NCBI GenBank assembly: GCA_945865375.1
Contig: CAMBEJ010000047.1
Span: forward strand, 1 to 34,224
Reading direction: 5' to 3'
Length of the DNA stretch: 34,224 bases
Origin: Akkermansia muciniphila
GTDB lineage: Bacteria; Verrucomicrobiota; Verrucomicrobiia; Limisphaerales; F1-80-MAGS106
The notes under the pieces are model-generated. The model was not told where the DNA came from, did no database searches, and saw nothing but the letters and a program-made list of their open reading frames with translations. Both the position numbers and the translations under genes were made by a program. Below are positions 34,209-34,224 of this stretch, piece after piece; the stretch's first letter is position 1, and each line of letters starts with the position of its first letter.

Positions 34209-34224
34209 AGAAAGGAACTCTGCC

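Overview
The window looks like chromosomal DNA from a Gram-negative bacterium of the phylum Verrucomicrobiota, probably a Pedosphaera/Limisphaera-type relative. This is inferred from gene content and not from a phylogenetic marker: a DUF2339/DUF3999 pair, secreted sugar-phosphate isomerases with twin-arginine leaders, a lone type II pseudopilin-like protein with an [18 protein letters not shown] start, PQQ-like propeller proteins, a SWIM-SNF2 helicase and a high-GC background. About 28 protein genes and one tRNA gene can be supported.

Left part (1-10 kb, plus strand). A multi-pass DUF2339 protein (5' end outside the window) overlaps a signal-peptide-bearing DUF3999 protein built from two repeated modules. 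A 410-bp spacer follows, with a pentamer tandem repeat and a large inverted hexamer repeat. Next come a secreted PQQ-like beta-propeller protein and an overlapping TolC-type outer-membrane protein. The 770-bp spacer after these is poor in genes and holds short repeats. It leads into a VapC-type PIN toxin with a small upstream partner, and this module is bracketed by two copies of an ~80-bp direct repeat. A short, apparently truncated Gly-rich secreted protein and a membrane fatty-acid desaturase close this part.

Middle (11-22.4 kb). recO and nadB diverge from a short shared promoter region, and a SWIM-SNF2 helicase faces nadB. A stand-alone, degenerate receiver-domain protein follows. A long minus-strand run then reads nusB - PHP phosphoesterase - ftsY - ribD - ribE - response regulator. 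Its core is tightly packed: ftsY/ribD overlap by 4 bp and ribD/ribE by 20 bp. It links transcription antitermination, membrane targeting and riboflavin synthesis.

Right part (22.6-32.5 kb). Two Tat-exported TIM-barrel isomerases converge. The second lies downstream of mtnA (methionine salvage) and a TPR protein. An HpnA-like epimerase, a secreted protein of unknown function and a pseudopilin-like protein follow on the plus strand. Facing them is a compact minus-strand operon, CPBP protease - thiL - tsaE - tsaB, with overlapping genes; tsaE and tsaB serve the t6A tRNA modification.

Right edge (32.8-34.2 kb). A tRNA-Thr(CGT) gene is followed 87 bp downstream by a tyrosine recombinase pointing away from it. 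This is the classic arrangement for the left end of an integrated element, whose body would lie beyond the window. The recombinase is unusual because Asn occupies two positions that are normally His.
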